DNA of 64,000 nt from Mycobacterium sp. Root135 (lineage in GTDB: Bacteria; Actinomycetota; Actinomycetes; Mycobacteriales; Mycobacteriaceae), in NCBI RefSeq assembly GCF_001426545.1, contig NZ_LMEZ01000001.1, forward strand, positions 496,967-560,966, written 5' to 3'. Each line of letters opens with the position of its first letter. Positions within the stretch are counted from its first letter, which is position 1. Of the stretch, positions 51,139-59,787 are shown piece after piece. The position numbers and the translations under genes were made by a program. The notes beneath the pieces are model-generated. The model saw only the letters and a program-made list of their open reading frames with translations. It was not told where the DNA came from and searched no databases.

Positions 51139-52770
51139 TCACTCCCGATGCCGCGGATCGAAATTGGACGGCGCGGCCTCTCCTGCGGTCACGGCGAAGT
51201 CGGTGTCGGAGAACGTATACCGGTACCACGGCTCGTCGTCGCACCGTCCGAGTTGGTGTCGAATGTTGCTGAAGGCCCCGTAGACGATTCGGTAGGGCTG
51301 CCCGACGAAGTGTTGAAGGATCTCCTTCCACGTGCGGGGTGCCTCGCGGATCAGTGCGGCCATCGCGGCGGTCAGGTCCTCCTCGGACATGGGGACGACG
51401 CCTGCCGGCGGGTCGCCGAGTTCGAAGACGGTGCTGCGGTCGAAGTGTGACCGGACGAAGTTCGGTCCGATCGGAATGGTGCAGTCCAGTCCGATCTTCG
51501 ACGCCGTGCCCGGTGCCGCGTCCTCGGCGATCATGGGGTCGACGGTCATGGTGTTGCAGTTCGGGATGGTGACGGTGTCGAGGTGCGGCATGTAGCGGAA
51601 CGCCATCGCGAACTGCACGGCGTTGTCGTCCCAGATGTCGACGTCCTCGTCGAACACCATCGCAATCTTCGGCAGGCCCTGCTTGGAGCACGTCAACATC
51701 ACCCCGAGAGCTTGCTTCGAGTCCCCCGCGCCACGGGTGTTGATCTTCGCGTAGGCGATGTTGGACAGCCCGCCGAGCGGAGCGCGGACCTCCTTGACGT
51801 CGATGCCGGCCATCGCGAGACCGCCGTAGAGGTCGGACTCGATCATCGGCAACTGCAGCATGTTGTCGGTGTACCAGGGGTGCGTGCCGCCGATGGTGGC
51901 GTGCTGGAAGATTCCGCCCTTGCGGAAGGTCATCGCCTTGACCACGGCGCGGAAGTTCGACTTGATGCCGCCGCCGTACATTCCGGTGAACTCGCCGTAC
52001 GGACCTTCGTCGTGTGTCAACCCCTCGGTGGCCATCAACTCGCACTCGATGACGATCTCGGCGTTGGCGGGCACCAGCAGGTCGACGGTCTCACACTTCA
52101 CCAGCTTGGCGGGATGGCCGTAGAAGTTGCCGAGCACCTCGAAGTCGTCGGTACCGGGCGGCACGCCGGTGAGCGCGGCCACCTTGTCGACCAACGGGCC
52201 GCCGAGCACGATCGCGAGCTCCAGGTTGTGCCCCTTCGCTTGTGCGGCTTGAGCGTTCAGGCGGGCTCGGTGCGACGTGCACGTCATGTCGAACATCTTC
52301 TCGGTCTTGGACCGGAACATGCTGCGGTAGATCCCCCAGTCGTAGACGCCGGTGTCCGGGTGCTTGCTGACGACGAGGTTGTCGTTGGTGTAGGCGTGGC
52401 CGTCACGGTCGTGGTGAAGGAACAGCGGCAGCCGGGTCAGGTCGACGTCGTCGCCGGTGAGGATCACCTCTTTGCACGGCGCCGTGTCGACGACCTCGGG
52501 CGTGATGCGACCCTTGCCGAGTTCGACCATGCGACGGCCGGTTTCGCTCTTCTCGCACCCCAGCGCCCAGGCGGTCTGATCCTGGTTGGAATAGGCGTTG
52601 GCCAGGAATTGAAATTCGCAGTCGGTGACCTTCTCCACCAGCACGGCGGTCAACGGGTGGGCCTCCATGACGGCGGGCAGCTCGTCGACGCGCTTCTCCT
52701 CGGTGACGCGGACCAGCAGCCCCGCCTTCTCCATGTCGTCGACGAACTCGCTCAGACTCTGCTGGGGCAT
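51139..52770 (-). CDS. UbiD family prenyl-FMN-dependent decarboxylase, copy 1
   Basis: A 543-residue UbiD-family protein. Visible are LTGDDVDLTRLPLFLHHDRDGHAY, the prFMN/metal-binding part VVSKHPDTGVYDWGIYRSM, THDEGPYGEFTGMYGG with the conserved E-x5-E acid pair, and FDEDVDIWDDNAVQFAMAFR. It would (de)carboxylate an aromatic or alpha,beta-unsaturated acid reversibly. GAGAGG 6 bases upstream supports the ATG at 52770. It is last in the unit UbiD copy 2 - SRPBCC - UbiD copy 1, with 7- and 10-base gaps. Substrate unknown. Confidence 0.9.
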   Translation of the reverse strand: MPQQSLSEFVDDMEKAGLLVRVTEEKRVDELPAVMEAHPLTAVLVEKVTDCEFQFLANAYSNQDQTAWALGCEKSETGRRMVELGKGRITPEVVDTAPCKEVILTGDDVDLTRLPLFLHHDRDGHAYTNDNLVVSKHPDTGVYDWGIYRSMFRSKTEKMFDMTCTSHRARLNAQAAQAKGHNLELAIVLGGPLVDKVAALTGVPPGTDDFEVLGNFYGHPAKLVKCETVDLLVPANAEIVIECELMATEGLTHDEGPYGEFTGMYGGGIKSNFRAVVKAMTFRKGGIFQHATIGGTHPWYTDNMLQLPMIESDLYGGLAMAGIDVKEVRAPLGGLSNIAYAKINTRGAGDSKQALGVMLTCSKQGLPKIAMVFDEDVDIWDDNAVQFAMAFRYMPHLDTVTIPNCNTMTVDPMIAEDAAPGTASKIGLDCTIPIGPNFVRSHFDRSTVFELGDPPAGVVPMSEEDLTAAMAALIREAPRTWKEILQHFVGQPYRIVYGAFSNIRHQLGRCDDEPWYRYTFSDTDFAVTAGEAAPSNFDPRHRE

Positions 52771-52780
52771 GGTGCGCCTC

Positions 52781-53200
52781 TCACTCGAAAGCCGTTGCGG
52801 ACTGGCCAGTTTCCACGTAGTCGCGGAGGTGATGCAGGAGCACGCCCCAGGTCGTGTTGCACTTGCGGAAGTTGCCGTGCGTGCCGGGCCAACCGGCGTG
52901 GCGAAGCTCCACGAGGGTGCGTCCGTCGGCCGGTGTGACCGTGAACGTCGCGGTGGTGCCGACCGAGTCGCCAGGTCCACCGGTGCACCGCCAGGCGACC
53001 CGGGTCGGGGCCTCCGATTCGGTGATCTCCCAACGAAACTCGGGATGGTCGGCGTAGGGGAAGACCCATTCGCTGCCCACCTCACCGCTACCCGACGCGG
53101 TCGGGGCGTGCCAGCCCGTCACGCCCTCGAGTGTCGTCAGTGCCTCGAAGACCCGCTCGGGTGCGGCGTCGATCTTCAGTTCGTGGTCGATCTCGCTCAT
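52781..53200 (-). CDS. SRPBCC (AHSA1/START-like) domain protein
   Basis: The 139-residue protein has the Bet v1/SRPBCC layout: IDHELKIDAAPERVFEALT at the start, FRWEITESEAPTRVAWRC in the middle, and TLVELRHAGWPGTHGNFRKCN plus a C-terminal helix (TTWGVLLHHLRDYVETG). Such proteins bind hydrophobic ligands. It has AGGAG just before the ATG and sits between two UbiD genes, suggesting it binds or shuttles their substrate or product (inference). Confidence 0.88.
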   Translation of the reverse strand: MSEIDHELKIDAAPERVFEALTTLEGVTGWHAPTASGSGEVGSEWVFPYADHPEFRWEITESEAPTRVAWRCTGGPGDSVGTTATFTVTPADGRTLVELRHAGWPGTHGNFRKCNTTWGVLLHHLRDYVETGQSATAFE

Positions 53201-53207
53201 GTCACTC

Positions 53208-54650
53208 CTACTTGCCGTCGAGTTCGGGAAAGTCGTAGTCCCGCCAGCCGGGCACGTCCGCCACCTCCACGAACTCCTTGCCGTGCTCGGCCACCGCCGG
53301 TCCGCAGACGTCGCCGACGGTCTTGACGACGGTGCCGTACGGGTAGGTGGCGTCGATGCCGAGCGCCGAACCCGTCCGCTGATCCGGGGGCAGCGACTCG
53401 TCGGCGGTCGGGTCGAGCGCACCGCCGGGAAGGTCGTCGACGATGATCACGTCCCGGGCCGGCTGGGTGCGAAAGGCCAAGGCCCACTCCACTTCCTCTG
53501 AATTGTGGACGTCGACGTCCGGATCGACGACGATGACGGTCTTCGGTCGCATGTTGCTGCCCATCGCCGCGAGGATGGCACTGCGTGCCTCGCCCGCGTA
53601 ACGGGGCCGCATCGCGATGACCACCCGGAAGAACACCCCGCCCGACGGCGGGATGGACACCCGCTCGATCGTCGGAAACTGTTGACGCATCTGGTGGGTG
53701 AACGACGCCTCGAACGGCAGCAGTTTGAGGATGTGGTTCTCGGTCGTGGGACGGCCGGTCAGGAGCGCTTGGAAGTAGGCGCCGTCACGATGGGTGATGG
53801 CGGTCGGTCGGACGACCGGCTTGGCGGACGCCGGGGTGTAGTAGCCGGTGTATTCGCCGAGCGGCCCCTCCGAGACGGTCTCGGTGAAGTCGACCTCGAA
53901 TTCGACGACCACTTCGGCGTGCGCGGGGACCGAGACGTCGTTGGTGACGCACTTGACGAGTTCCACTCCCTCGCCGCGAAGGCCGCCGACGACCTCCCAG
54001 TCGTCGGTGTCGTCGGTGGTCTGGATCGGGCACGCGTACGCGATCATCGGGTCGACGCCGACCACCAGCGCTCCGCGAAAGGTTTTGTGGCCCAACCGCT
54101 GTGCCGTCGCCATGTTCTTGGCGAAGCGGTGGCCGGGTGCGGCCATCATCGACATCGTCTTGCGGTCGACGATCTCGCACCGGTAGTGGCCGATGTCGGG
54201 GATGCCGGTCTCGGGATCGTGGCTGACGACGAATCCCGACGTAATGTAGGGGCCACCGTCGTCGGGGCTGTACTTGGGTACGGGCAGCATCGCCAGGTCG
54301 ACGTCGTCGCCGAGCACGACGTTCTGGTGGACGGGCGCGTCGGTGACGTAGGTCGGCGGGACGCGGTTGCCCAGCCCCGTGATGATCTTGTCGTAGGCGG
54401 CGTCCTCGTCGCAGCCGAAGGCGATCAGTGCCTTCGCCCGCGAGTTGTAGACGCCGCCGACCAGTGGGAAGGCGGTCCCGTTGTCGGTGAAGACGATCGC
54501 CGGGCCGGCCGTCGACGCGCTCTTGCGCAGCGCCTTGGCCACTTCGAGTTCGAGGGCCACGGGACGGTCGACGTCGATCAGCTCACCGTGGGAGCGCAAC
54601 GCGTCGAGAAACTCGCGGAAATCCTGAAATGGCACGGTGCGATGCCCCAT
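53208..54650 (-). CDS. UbiD family prenyl-FMN-dependent decarboxylase, copy 2
   Basis: A 480-residue UbiD-family protein: FQDFREFLDALRSHGELIDVDRPV at the N-terminus, GDDVDLAMLPVPKYSPDDGGPYIT, SHDPETGIPDIGHYRCEIVD, VSEGPLGEYTGYYTP with the acid pair, and VDPDVDVHNSEEVEWALAFR. AGGAG lies 4 bases before the ATG at 54650; an earlier ATG (54677) is less likely. It is only distantly similar to copy 1, so the two may form a heteromer or act on different acids. Divergent from ubiX with 66 bases between. Confidence 0.9.
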   Translation of the reverse strand: MGHRTVPFQDFREFLDALRSHGELIDVDRPVALELEVAKALRKSASTAGPAIVFTDNGTAFPLVGGVYNSRAKALIAFGCDEDAAYDKIITGLGNRVPPTYVTDAPVHQNVVLGDDVDLAMLPVPKYSPDDGGPYITSGFVVSHDPETGIPDIGHYRCEIVDRKTMSMMAAPGHRFAKNMATAQRLGHKTFRGALVVGVDPMIAYACPIQTTDDTDDWEVVGGLRGEGVELVKCVTNDVSVPAHAEVVVEFEVDFTETVSEGPLGEYTGYYTPASAKPVVRPTAITHRDGAYFQALLTGRPTTENHILKLLPFEASFTHQMRQQFPTIERVSIPPSGGVFFRVVIAMRPRYAGEARSAILAAMGSNMRPKTVIVVDPDVDVHNSEEVEWALAFRTQPARDVIIVDDLPGGALDPTADESLPPDQRTGSALGIDATYPYGTVVKTVGDVCGPAVAEHGKEFVEVADVPGWRDYDFPELDGK

Positions 54651-54716
54651 ACTCTCCTGGATGAAGGTGGCCAGCAAACCTACGGTGATCGTGCCACACG
54701 CCTACGGGCGACCGAC

Positions 54717-55301
54717 GTGAAACGCATCATCGTCGCGATCACGGGAGCGTCGGGCGCCGTGTACGGAATCCGCGCACTGGAGCTGTTGCGCAAGGTCGAC
54801 GACGTCGAAACCCATGCGATCGTGACGTCGTCGGGCCAGCGGACGATCGCCCACGAGACCGACTACACCCCCGAGGAAGTCCGCTCTCTCGCCGACCATC
54901 ACCACAATCCGCGCGACATCGGCGCCGCCGTGTCGTCGGGATCGTTCGTCACGACCGGCATGCTGGTGGCGCCGTGCTCGGTGAAGACCCTCAGCGGAAT
55001 CGCCAACTCCTACAACGACGAACTGGTGGTCCGCGCGGCCGACGTGTGCCTCAAGGAGCGGCGCAGGGTGGTGCTGATGCTGCGCGAGACTCCTCTGCAC
55101 GCCGGCCACATCGACCTCATGGCGCGCGCGACGAACAACGGAGCGATCATCATGCCTCCCGTGCCCGCGTTCTACACGCTGCCGCGTTCATTGGAGGACG
55201 TCGTAGACCAGACCGTGGCGCGGGCACTCGAGTTGCTCGACGTCGTCATGCCGGGGATTCAGCGGTGGGACGGCAGGTCCGTCGTCCCCGACGAAGGCTA
55301 G
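54717..55301 (+). CDS. ubiX: UbiX family flavin prenyltransferase
   Basis: A 194-residue UbiX: IIVAITGASGAVYGIRALELL (FMN site), AAVSSGSFVTTGMLVAPCSVKTLSGIA, LKERRRVVLMLRETPLHAGHIDLM and MPPVPAFYTLPRSLEDVVDQTVAR. It joins dimethylallyl phosphate to FMN to make prenyl-FMN, the UbiD cofactor. Starts at GTG 54717; the frame is open far upstream only as the antisense of the UbiD gene. Placed to supply the two UbiD enzymes opposite. Overlaps the tesB stop by 4 bases. Confidence 0.95.
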   Translation: MKRIIVAITGASGAVYGIRALELLRKVDDVETHAIVTSSGQRTIAHETDYTPEEVRSLADHHHNPRDIGAAVSSGSFVTTGMLVAPCSVKTLSGIANSYNDELVVRAADVCLKERRRVVLMLRETPLHAGHIDLMARATNNGAIIMPPVPAFYTLPRSLEDVVDQTVARALELLDVVMPGIQRWDGRSVVPDEG

Positions 55302-56170
55302 GTGGCCCGGGGCCGACCGAAGTACAGCTCTTGGGTCGCGATGCACACCACGTGACCCGTCCGGTTGTACATGGTGGCAGTGGCCAGTCCGCGCCCGCCA
55401 ATGCCGCTGGGCGACAACTGATCCGACAACACCCAGTCGGTCAGGTCGACGGGGCGGTGAAACCACAGGGCGTGATCGATCAGCGCGTTGAAGGCGGTAG
55501 CCGGGGTGGCCTTCCGCATGTTGAGGGTTGTCTCCAACATCGTGGTGCCGGACAGGTACGTCAGCAGGCAACTGTGCAGGATCTGGGCGTTCTCGGCCTC
55601 GGCCACCACGGGTTCGCTTGGCCGCCACCACAACCGGATCCGGGGTGACCGTTCGGGAAGGTCGACCGCGAGCCGCGGTGGCGCGTCGACGTAGCGCAGT
55701 TCGAAGGGCTGCTCGCGCACCCAGTAGCCGTCGAGCTCATCGGCGAACTCCGCCAACTGCTTGCGAACGGGGAGCAACGTCTCGGGAGCCGGGACGTCCG
55801 GCATCCGGCCGTGGTAGTCGATGCCGCCGTCCACCGGAGTGCTGAACGACGCGAGTGCCTCGAGAAGCACCTCGCCGTCCTGCGTCGCGGTGACCTGCCG
55901 GGTCGACAGGGTGCCGCCGTCACGGGACCGGACGACGTGGAAGTCCACCGGACGCCGGGCGTCGCCGGCCCGGATGTAATAGACGTGCACGCTGTGCGGC
56001 GTGCGGCCCGGCGCCGTGCGGCTGGCGGCCATGAGGGCCTGCCCGGCGATGTGGCCCCCGACGATGTGGTGGGCAGGATTGTCGAGCTGCGTCGCGACGA
56101 AGTCGTCGGTGCCGGTCTGGTCGACGTGCAGGGTGGCGACGATGTCGGCGAGGGTCGGCGTAAATGTCAC
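55298..56170 (-). CDS. Acyl-CoA thioesterase II (TesB family)
   Basis: A 290-residue double-hotdog thioesterase: HIVGGHIAGQALMAASRT, HSVHVYYIRAGDARRPVDFHV, STRQVTATQDGEVLLEALASF, and in the second half FNALIDHALWFHRPVDLTDWVLSDQLSPSG with the catalytic Asp and GRGLATATMYNRTG. It hydrolyses acyl-CoAs in the cytoplasm. Starts at GTG 56170. Convergent with ubiX and divergent from the heme oxygenase gene. Confidence 0.92.
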   Translation of the reverse strand: MTFTPTLADIVATLHVDQTGTDDFVATQLDNPAHHIVGGHIAGQALMAASRTAPGRTPHSVHVYYIRAGDARRPVDFHVVRSRDGGTLSTRQVTATQDGEVLLEALASFSTPVDGGIDYHGRMPDVPAPETLLPVRKQLAEFADELDGYWVREQPFELRYVDAPPRLAVDLPERSPRIRLWWRPSEPVVAEAENAQILHSCLLTYLSGTTMLETTLNMRKATPATAFNALIDHALWFHRPVDLTDWVLSDQLSPSGIGGRGLATATMYNRTGHVVCIATQELYFGRPRAT

Positions 56171-56353
56171 TCGGGCATCATGCCGCAGCGCGATCTGGCA
56201 CCGGTCGCCGTGCCTTCTAAGGGGAGGGACCAAATCGTGAAATGCTTACCGATTGCCGCATTCCACGTGTTGCGATGCCGCTGCAGTGGACAATCCCACC
56301 TGACAGGCGGTATCGGTTCGAATCGCAGCGGGGGCTGGGCATTGGCCGGGAAA

Positions 56354-56971
56354 TTGACGAGGTGTGGAAACGGCTTCCCGCTTGCTGCACTCCGTCGTGC
56401 GACCGCCGCGGATCACCAAGCCTTGGATGGACTCATCTGTCGTGATCGGCTCGTCGAGATGGAGTACTACGCCGCCGTCGTCGGCGGGTTGATCGAGGCC
56501 GCCGAGTGCGTCGAAGCGACTTTGGCACTGGTACCGCACGAATCGTGGAATGAGGGGCTGTCGCTCTCGGAGGTCTCGAAGCGGTTGGCCCTCGACGACG
56601 AGTCGGTGTTCTTGGAGGAGTTGGCCGGATCTCGGCGCCAATCGTCGCGCAGAGGGGGAGCCTTGGACGTCTCGGGGCCGCGGGTCCACGCAACGATGTT
56701 GGGACTCCTCTACGTCTACGTCGGCTCCGGACTGGGTGGATTGCACCTGCTCCGGGTCGTCCGAACTGCCCAGTGGTGGCAGGCCGAACGCGAGCATCTG
56801 CTGCTTCATCCCTACGGCGAACATCTCCACGATCGTTGGCGTGCAGTGCTGAACGCCCTTGCGCGACTGGATGCGGACGCCACGAATGCTGCCGTCGTTG
56901 CCGCGCGCGCCGGCTTCGAACTCCATCGCGAGTCCCTTGTCGACCATCTTTCCATCGGAGGCGGCAGATGA
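56354..56971 (+). CDS. Biliverdin-producing heme oxygenase (BphO-like)
   Basis: About 205 residues. A helical heme-oxygenase domain with the proximal His in LRRATAADHQALDGLI, the central helix pair and YVYVGSGLGGLHL (family GS.LGG distal helix). It would open heme to biliverdin IXalpha for the phytochrome encoded next. Start uncertain: TTG 56354 gives the family-typical N-terminus; TTG 56342 is close; GTG 56237 has a strong GGGGAGGG site but adds 39 residues that do not look like the family. Its TGA overlaps the phytochrome ATG by 4 bases, so the two are coupled. Confidence 0.85.
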   Translation: MTRCGNGFPLAALRRATAADHQALDGLICRDRLVEMEYYAAVVGGLIEAAECVEATLALVPHESWNEGLSLSEVSKRLALDDESVFLEELAGSRRQSSRRGGALDVSGPRVHATMLGLLYVYVGSGLGGLHLLRVVRTAQWWQAEREHLLLHPYGEHLHDRWRAVLNALARLDADATNAAVVAARAGFELHRESLVDHLSIGGGR

Positions 56972-59784
56972 GCGACGGCTCCGAGTCGATGTGGACGGTT
57001 GTCGGCCACGAGGGCTGCGAGACGGAGCAGATCCACAAGCCCGACGCCATCCAGGCGCACGGATGGCTCCTCGCGATCGACGTCGTCAAGCGCCGCGTTT
57101 CACATGTGTCGTCGAATCTGCAGGCCCCGATCGGCGGGATTCTCCACACGACAAAGGTCCTGGGAACGACGGTCGAGGAGGTCGCGCACTCACTCCAACT
57201 CCCAAGTGCCGTAATGAACTTGGAGGATTTGGAGGGTTTCCGGACCGAAATGCGTTGGCTGACATCAGATCCGGTGGTGGTCACGGCGCGCTCGTCAGAA
57301 GACCACTACATCCTCGAGATCGAGCGCGACATCCCCTCGGTCACCACGGATCCGACGGCGATGATCGCTACCCTGCTGGAGGTCCCGAGCTGGCAGGCGT
57401 TCTCCGAGCAGACGGTGAAGGTCTTGGGGCAGATGTTCGGCTACGCGCGCACGATGGCCTACACGTTTCATCCCGACCATCACGGTGAGGTGACCGCCGA
57501 GCACATCAATCAACCCGACCTGGAGCCGTTTCTCGGGCTGCACTATCCGGCGTCCGACATCCCGCCGCAAGCCCGTCGGCTGTACGTCCTGCAACTGGTG
57601 CGGGTCATCGCAGACGTCGACGAAGCAACCGTCCATCTCCTCGGTCCGGCTTCGAATGGCGAGGTGGCCGCCACCCTCGATCTCAGCTTGGCGAACCTTC
57701 GCGCCGTCTCACCCGTGCACCTGGAGTACACGCGCAACATGGGCGTGGCAGCCACGGCGTCAGTCTCGGTCATCCAAGATGGACGCCTCACGGGGATGTT
57801 CGTGATGCACCACACCGAGCCGCGATCACTCAGCCGAAGTGATCGACTGGCGCTCGCCACCGTCAGTCGCATTGCCTCGTTCGTCGCAGCGACGATGGAC
57901 GAGAAGTCGTTCGGGGCCCGGCGCAGTCATATCGCGGCGCTCGCCGAAGAACTCCGACGAAACCTCACGGCCGGTGACAACGCGATCCAGTGCATCGAGG
58001 TGATTGGCTCCGACGTCCTGACGGCAGTGAAGGCTGACGGGCTGGTGGCCCGCCTGCAAGGCGAGGTGCTCCGCATCGGCGATGTGCCGCCACAGGACGC
58101 GATCGACGAGCTGGTGCGCGAATGGGGCTCGGCCGGAGGCGAATCCGTGCAGACGACCGATTGCCTGGCAACCGACATGCCCAAGCTGGCTGAACCCGAC
58201 TCGTGTGCGGGAGCGATAGTGGCGCGGCTGCCGGCCACCTCCGACTCGTACCTGGCCTGGTTCCGTCGGCCGTTCCTCAAGACCGTCCGCTGGGGCGGCG
58301 AGGTGACCGCGCTGGTCCGCAAGGATCAGTTCGGTCGGCTGCATCCGCGTGGGTCGTTCAACGAGTTCGTCGAGAAGGTCACCGACCATAGCCGCACGTG
58401 GTCCGATCACGACCGCATTGCGGCAGGTACTTTCCACCAGGCTGTGCAATCCGGACTGAACGAGTGGGCGTACCGGCAGCTCGCGGTTCAGGCCACGATC
58501 GATCCGTTGACGGGTCTCGGCAACCGCCGCTCACTTTCGTCGGCGATCGAGGGCGAGATCCGAGCTCTCAAGGCATCGCACGGCTTTGCGCTGTTGTTCA
58601 TCGACCTGGATCGCTTCAAGCAAATCAATGATGCATACGGACACCACAAGGGTGACCTGGTGCTGCGGGCCACCGCCGACCGGCTCGAGCGGGAGACGTT
58701 CTATCTGGTCGGTCGTTCGGGAAGCGTGTTTCGCCTCGGCGGCGACGAGTTCGTCGTGGTCCTCCGCGAGGCCACCCCCGATCTGGTCTCCCGGGTCGCC
58801 GAAGCGATCCTCGCGGCGTTCCGGGATCCCGTGACCGTGGACGGTGCCATGAGCGTGGTGAACGTCAGCATCGGGGCTGTCGCCGACAAGGACGCCGAAG
58901 GTGTGTCCGATGCCGCCGAACTGCTGCGGCGCGGCGATCTGGCGATGTACTCGGCCAAACGTGCCGGTGGCTCTCGGGTCGCGTTCTATCAGGGTGAATT
59001 CTCGGACAAGGCAATCCGTCGGTCGTTGCTCGAACAGCAGCTCTATCGGGCGCTCGAAGCTGACGAGCTGACTCCGGCGTTCCAACCCGTCGTCTCGCTT
59101 CGAACCGGGCACACCGTCGGAGCAGAGGCGCTGGCGCGCTGGCGCCAGCCGGCCGGTGGCATCCTCCTGCCCGCCGACTTCATCCCGGTCGCCGAGGAGA
59201 CGGGTCAGATTCGCACCGTCGATCGACGGATCGCCGAGCGTGCCGTGGTCGAGTGCCTCGGGCTGTTGCGCGACCGTTCGCGGGAGTTCCACCTGTCGGT
59301 CAACGCGAGTGCGAAGACGGTGGACGCGGAATACGTCGACTTCCTCCTCGAACTGATCTCCGATTACGCGCTTCCGCCCGAACGATTGATCATTGAGCTG
59401 ACGGAGTCGGCGATGGTTCACGAATCGGGCGGCCTCAAGCAGACGTTGATCAACATCCGGTCGCTCGGTGTCAAGGTAGCCATCGACGACTTCGGGACGG
59501 GCTACTCATCGCTGGCCCACCTACAGAACCTGCCGGTCGACATCGTCAAGTTGGATCGCACGTTCGTCGAGCGGCTGCGAGGCGGCGAAGGCGCCGACGT
59601 CGTCGCGCGATGGGCGATCCAGCTCGTGTCGGAATTGGGAATGCGCATGATCGCGGAAGGCGTCGAGACCCTCGAGGAGGAAGTGGCGCTGCTGCGCCTT
59701 GGCTACGACTGGGTGCAGGGCAATCGATATGGCGTCCCGGACTGGACGCCAACGCGAGCGGAAACGGGATCCGAACCCGCGTAA
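56968..59784 (+). CDS. Bacteriophytochrome with GGDEF and EAL output domains
   Basis: A protein of 938 residues in the order PAS-GAF-PHY-GGDEF-EAL. Biliverdin thioether Cys17 lies in GCETEQIHKPDAIQAHG; GAF has PASDIPPQARRLY (194-206), His251 in HLEYTRNMG and HH 281-282; PHY has the tongue WFRRPFLKTVRWGG (431-444) and PRGSF (460-464). GGDEF is intact (591-595) with no I-site. EAL is intact (EAL at 720-722, then IDDFGTGYSS, VKLDRTF, EGVET). A red-light-controlled c-di-GMP enzyme is implied. GGAGG stands 6 bases before the ATG. The final 11 codons and TAA lie inside a tRNA-Cys-like repeat. Confidence 0.95.
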   Translation: MSDGSESMWTVVGHEGCETEQIHKPDAIQAHGWLLAIDVVKRRVSHVSSNLQAPIGGILHTTKVLGTTVEEVAHSLQLPSAVMNLEDLEGFRTEMRWLTSDPVVVTARSSEDHYILEIERDIPSVTTDPTAMIATLLEVPSWQAFSEQTVKVLGQMFGYARTMAYTFHPDHHGEVTAEHINQPDLEPFLGLHYPASDIPPQARRLYVLQLVRVIADVDEATVHLLGPASNGEVAATLDLSLANLRAVSPVHLEYTRNMGVAATASVSVIQDGRLTGMFVMHHTEPRSLSRSDRLALATVSRIASFVAATMDEKSFGARRSHIAALAEELRRNLTAGDNAIQCIEVIGSDVLTAVKADGLVARLQGEVLRIGDVPPQDAIDELVREWGSAGGESVQTTDCLATDMPKLAEPDSCAGAIVARLPATSDSYLAWFRRPFLKTVRWGGEVTALVRKDQFGRLHPRGSFNEFVEKVTDHSRTWSDHDRIAAGTFHQAVQSGLNEWAYRQLAVQATIDPLTGLGNRRSLSSAIEGEIRALKASHGFALLFIDLDRFKQINDAYGHHKGDLVLRATADRLERETFYLVGRSGSVFRLGGDEFVVVLREATPDLVSRVAEAILAAFRDPVTVDGAMSVVNVSIGAVADKDAEGVSDAAELLRRGDLAMYSAKRAGGSRVAFYQGEFSDKAIRRSLLEQQLYRALEADELTPAFQPVVSLRTGHTVGAEALARWRQPAGGILLPADFIPVAEETGQIRTVDRRIAERAVVECLGLLRDRSREFHLSVNASAKTVDAEYVDFLLELISDYALPPERLIIELTESAMVHESGGLKQTLINIRSLGVKVAIDDFGTGYSSLAHLQNLPVDIVKLDRTFVERLRGGEGADVVARWAIQLVSELGMRMIAEGVETLEEEVALLRLGYDWVQGNRYGVPDWTPTRAETGSEPA

Positions 59785-59787
59785 ACG
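59750..59787. repeat. att-like direct repeat A: copy of the tRNA-Cys 3' end at the phytochrome gene end
   Basis: Thirty-eight bases match 62326-62364 (the 3' part of tRNA-Cys and adjoining DNA) in the same orientation, with two C/T changes, one other mismatch and one single-base gap. The T-arm sequence is present as acgggatccgaacccg. The phytochrome stop codon (59782-59784) falls inside it. Confidence 0.8.

Noticed and set aside
50892..51272. Open frame of 126 codons on the plus strand between the USP and UbiD genes
   Set aside because: No ribosome site or domain, and its second half is antisense to the end of the UbiD gene. Most likely a GC-rich chance frame.
53505..54716. Long 5' extension of the ubiX frame
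   Set aside because: It is antisense to the UbiD copy 2 coding region, and the UbiX family N-terminus (VKRIIVAITGASG) begins at GTG 54717.
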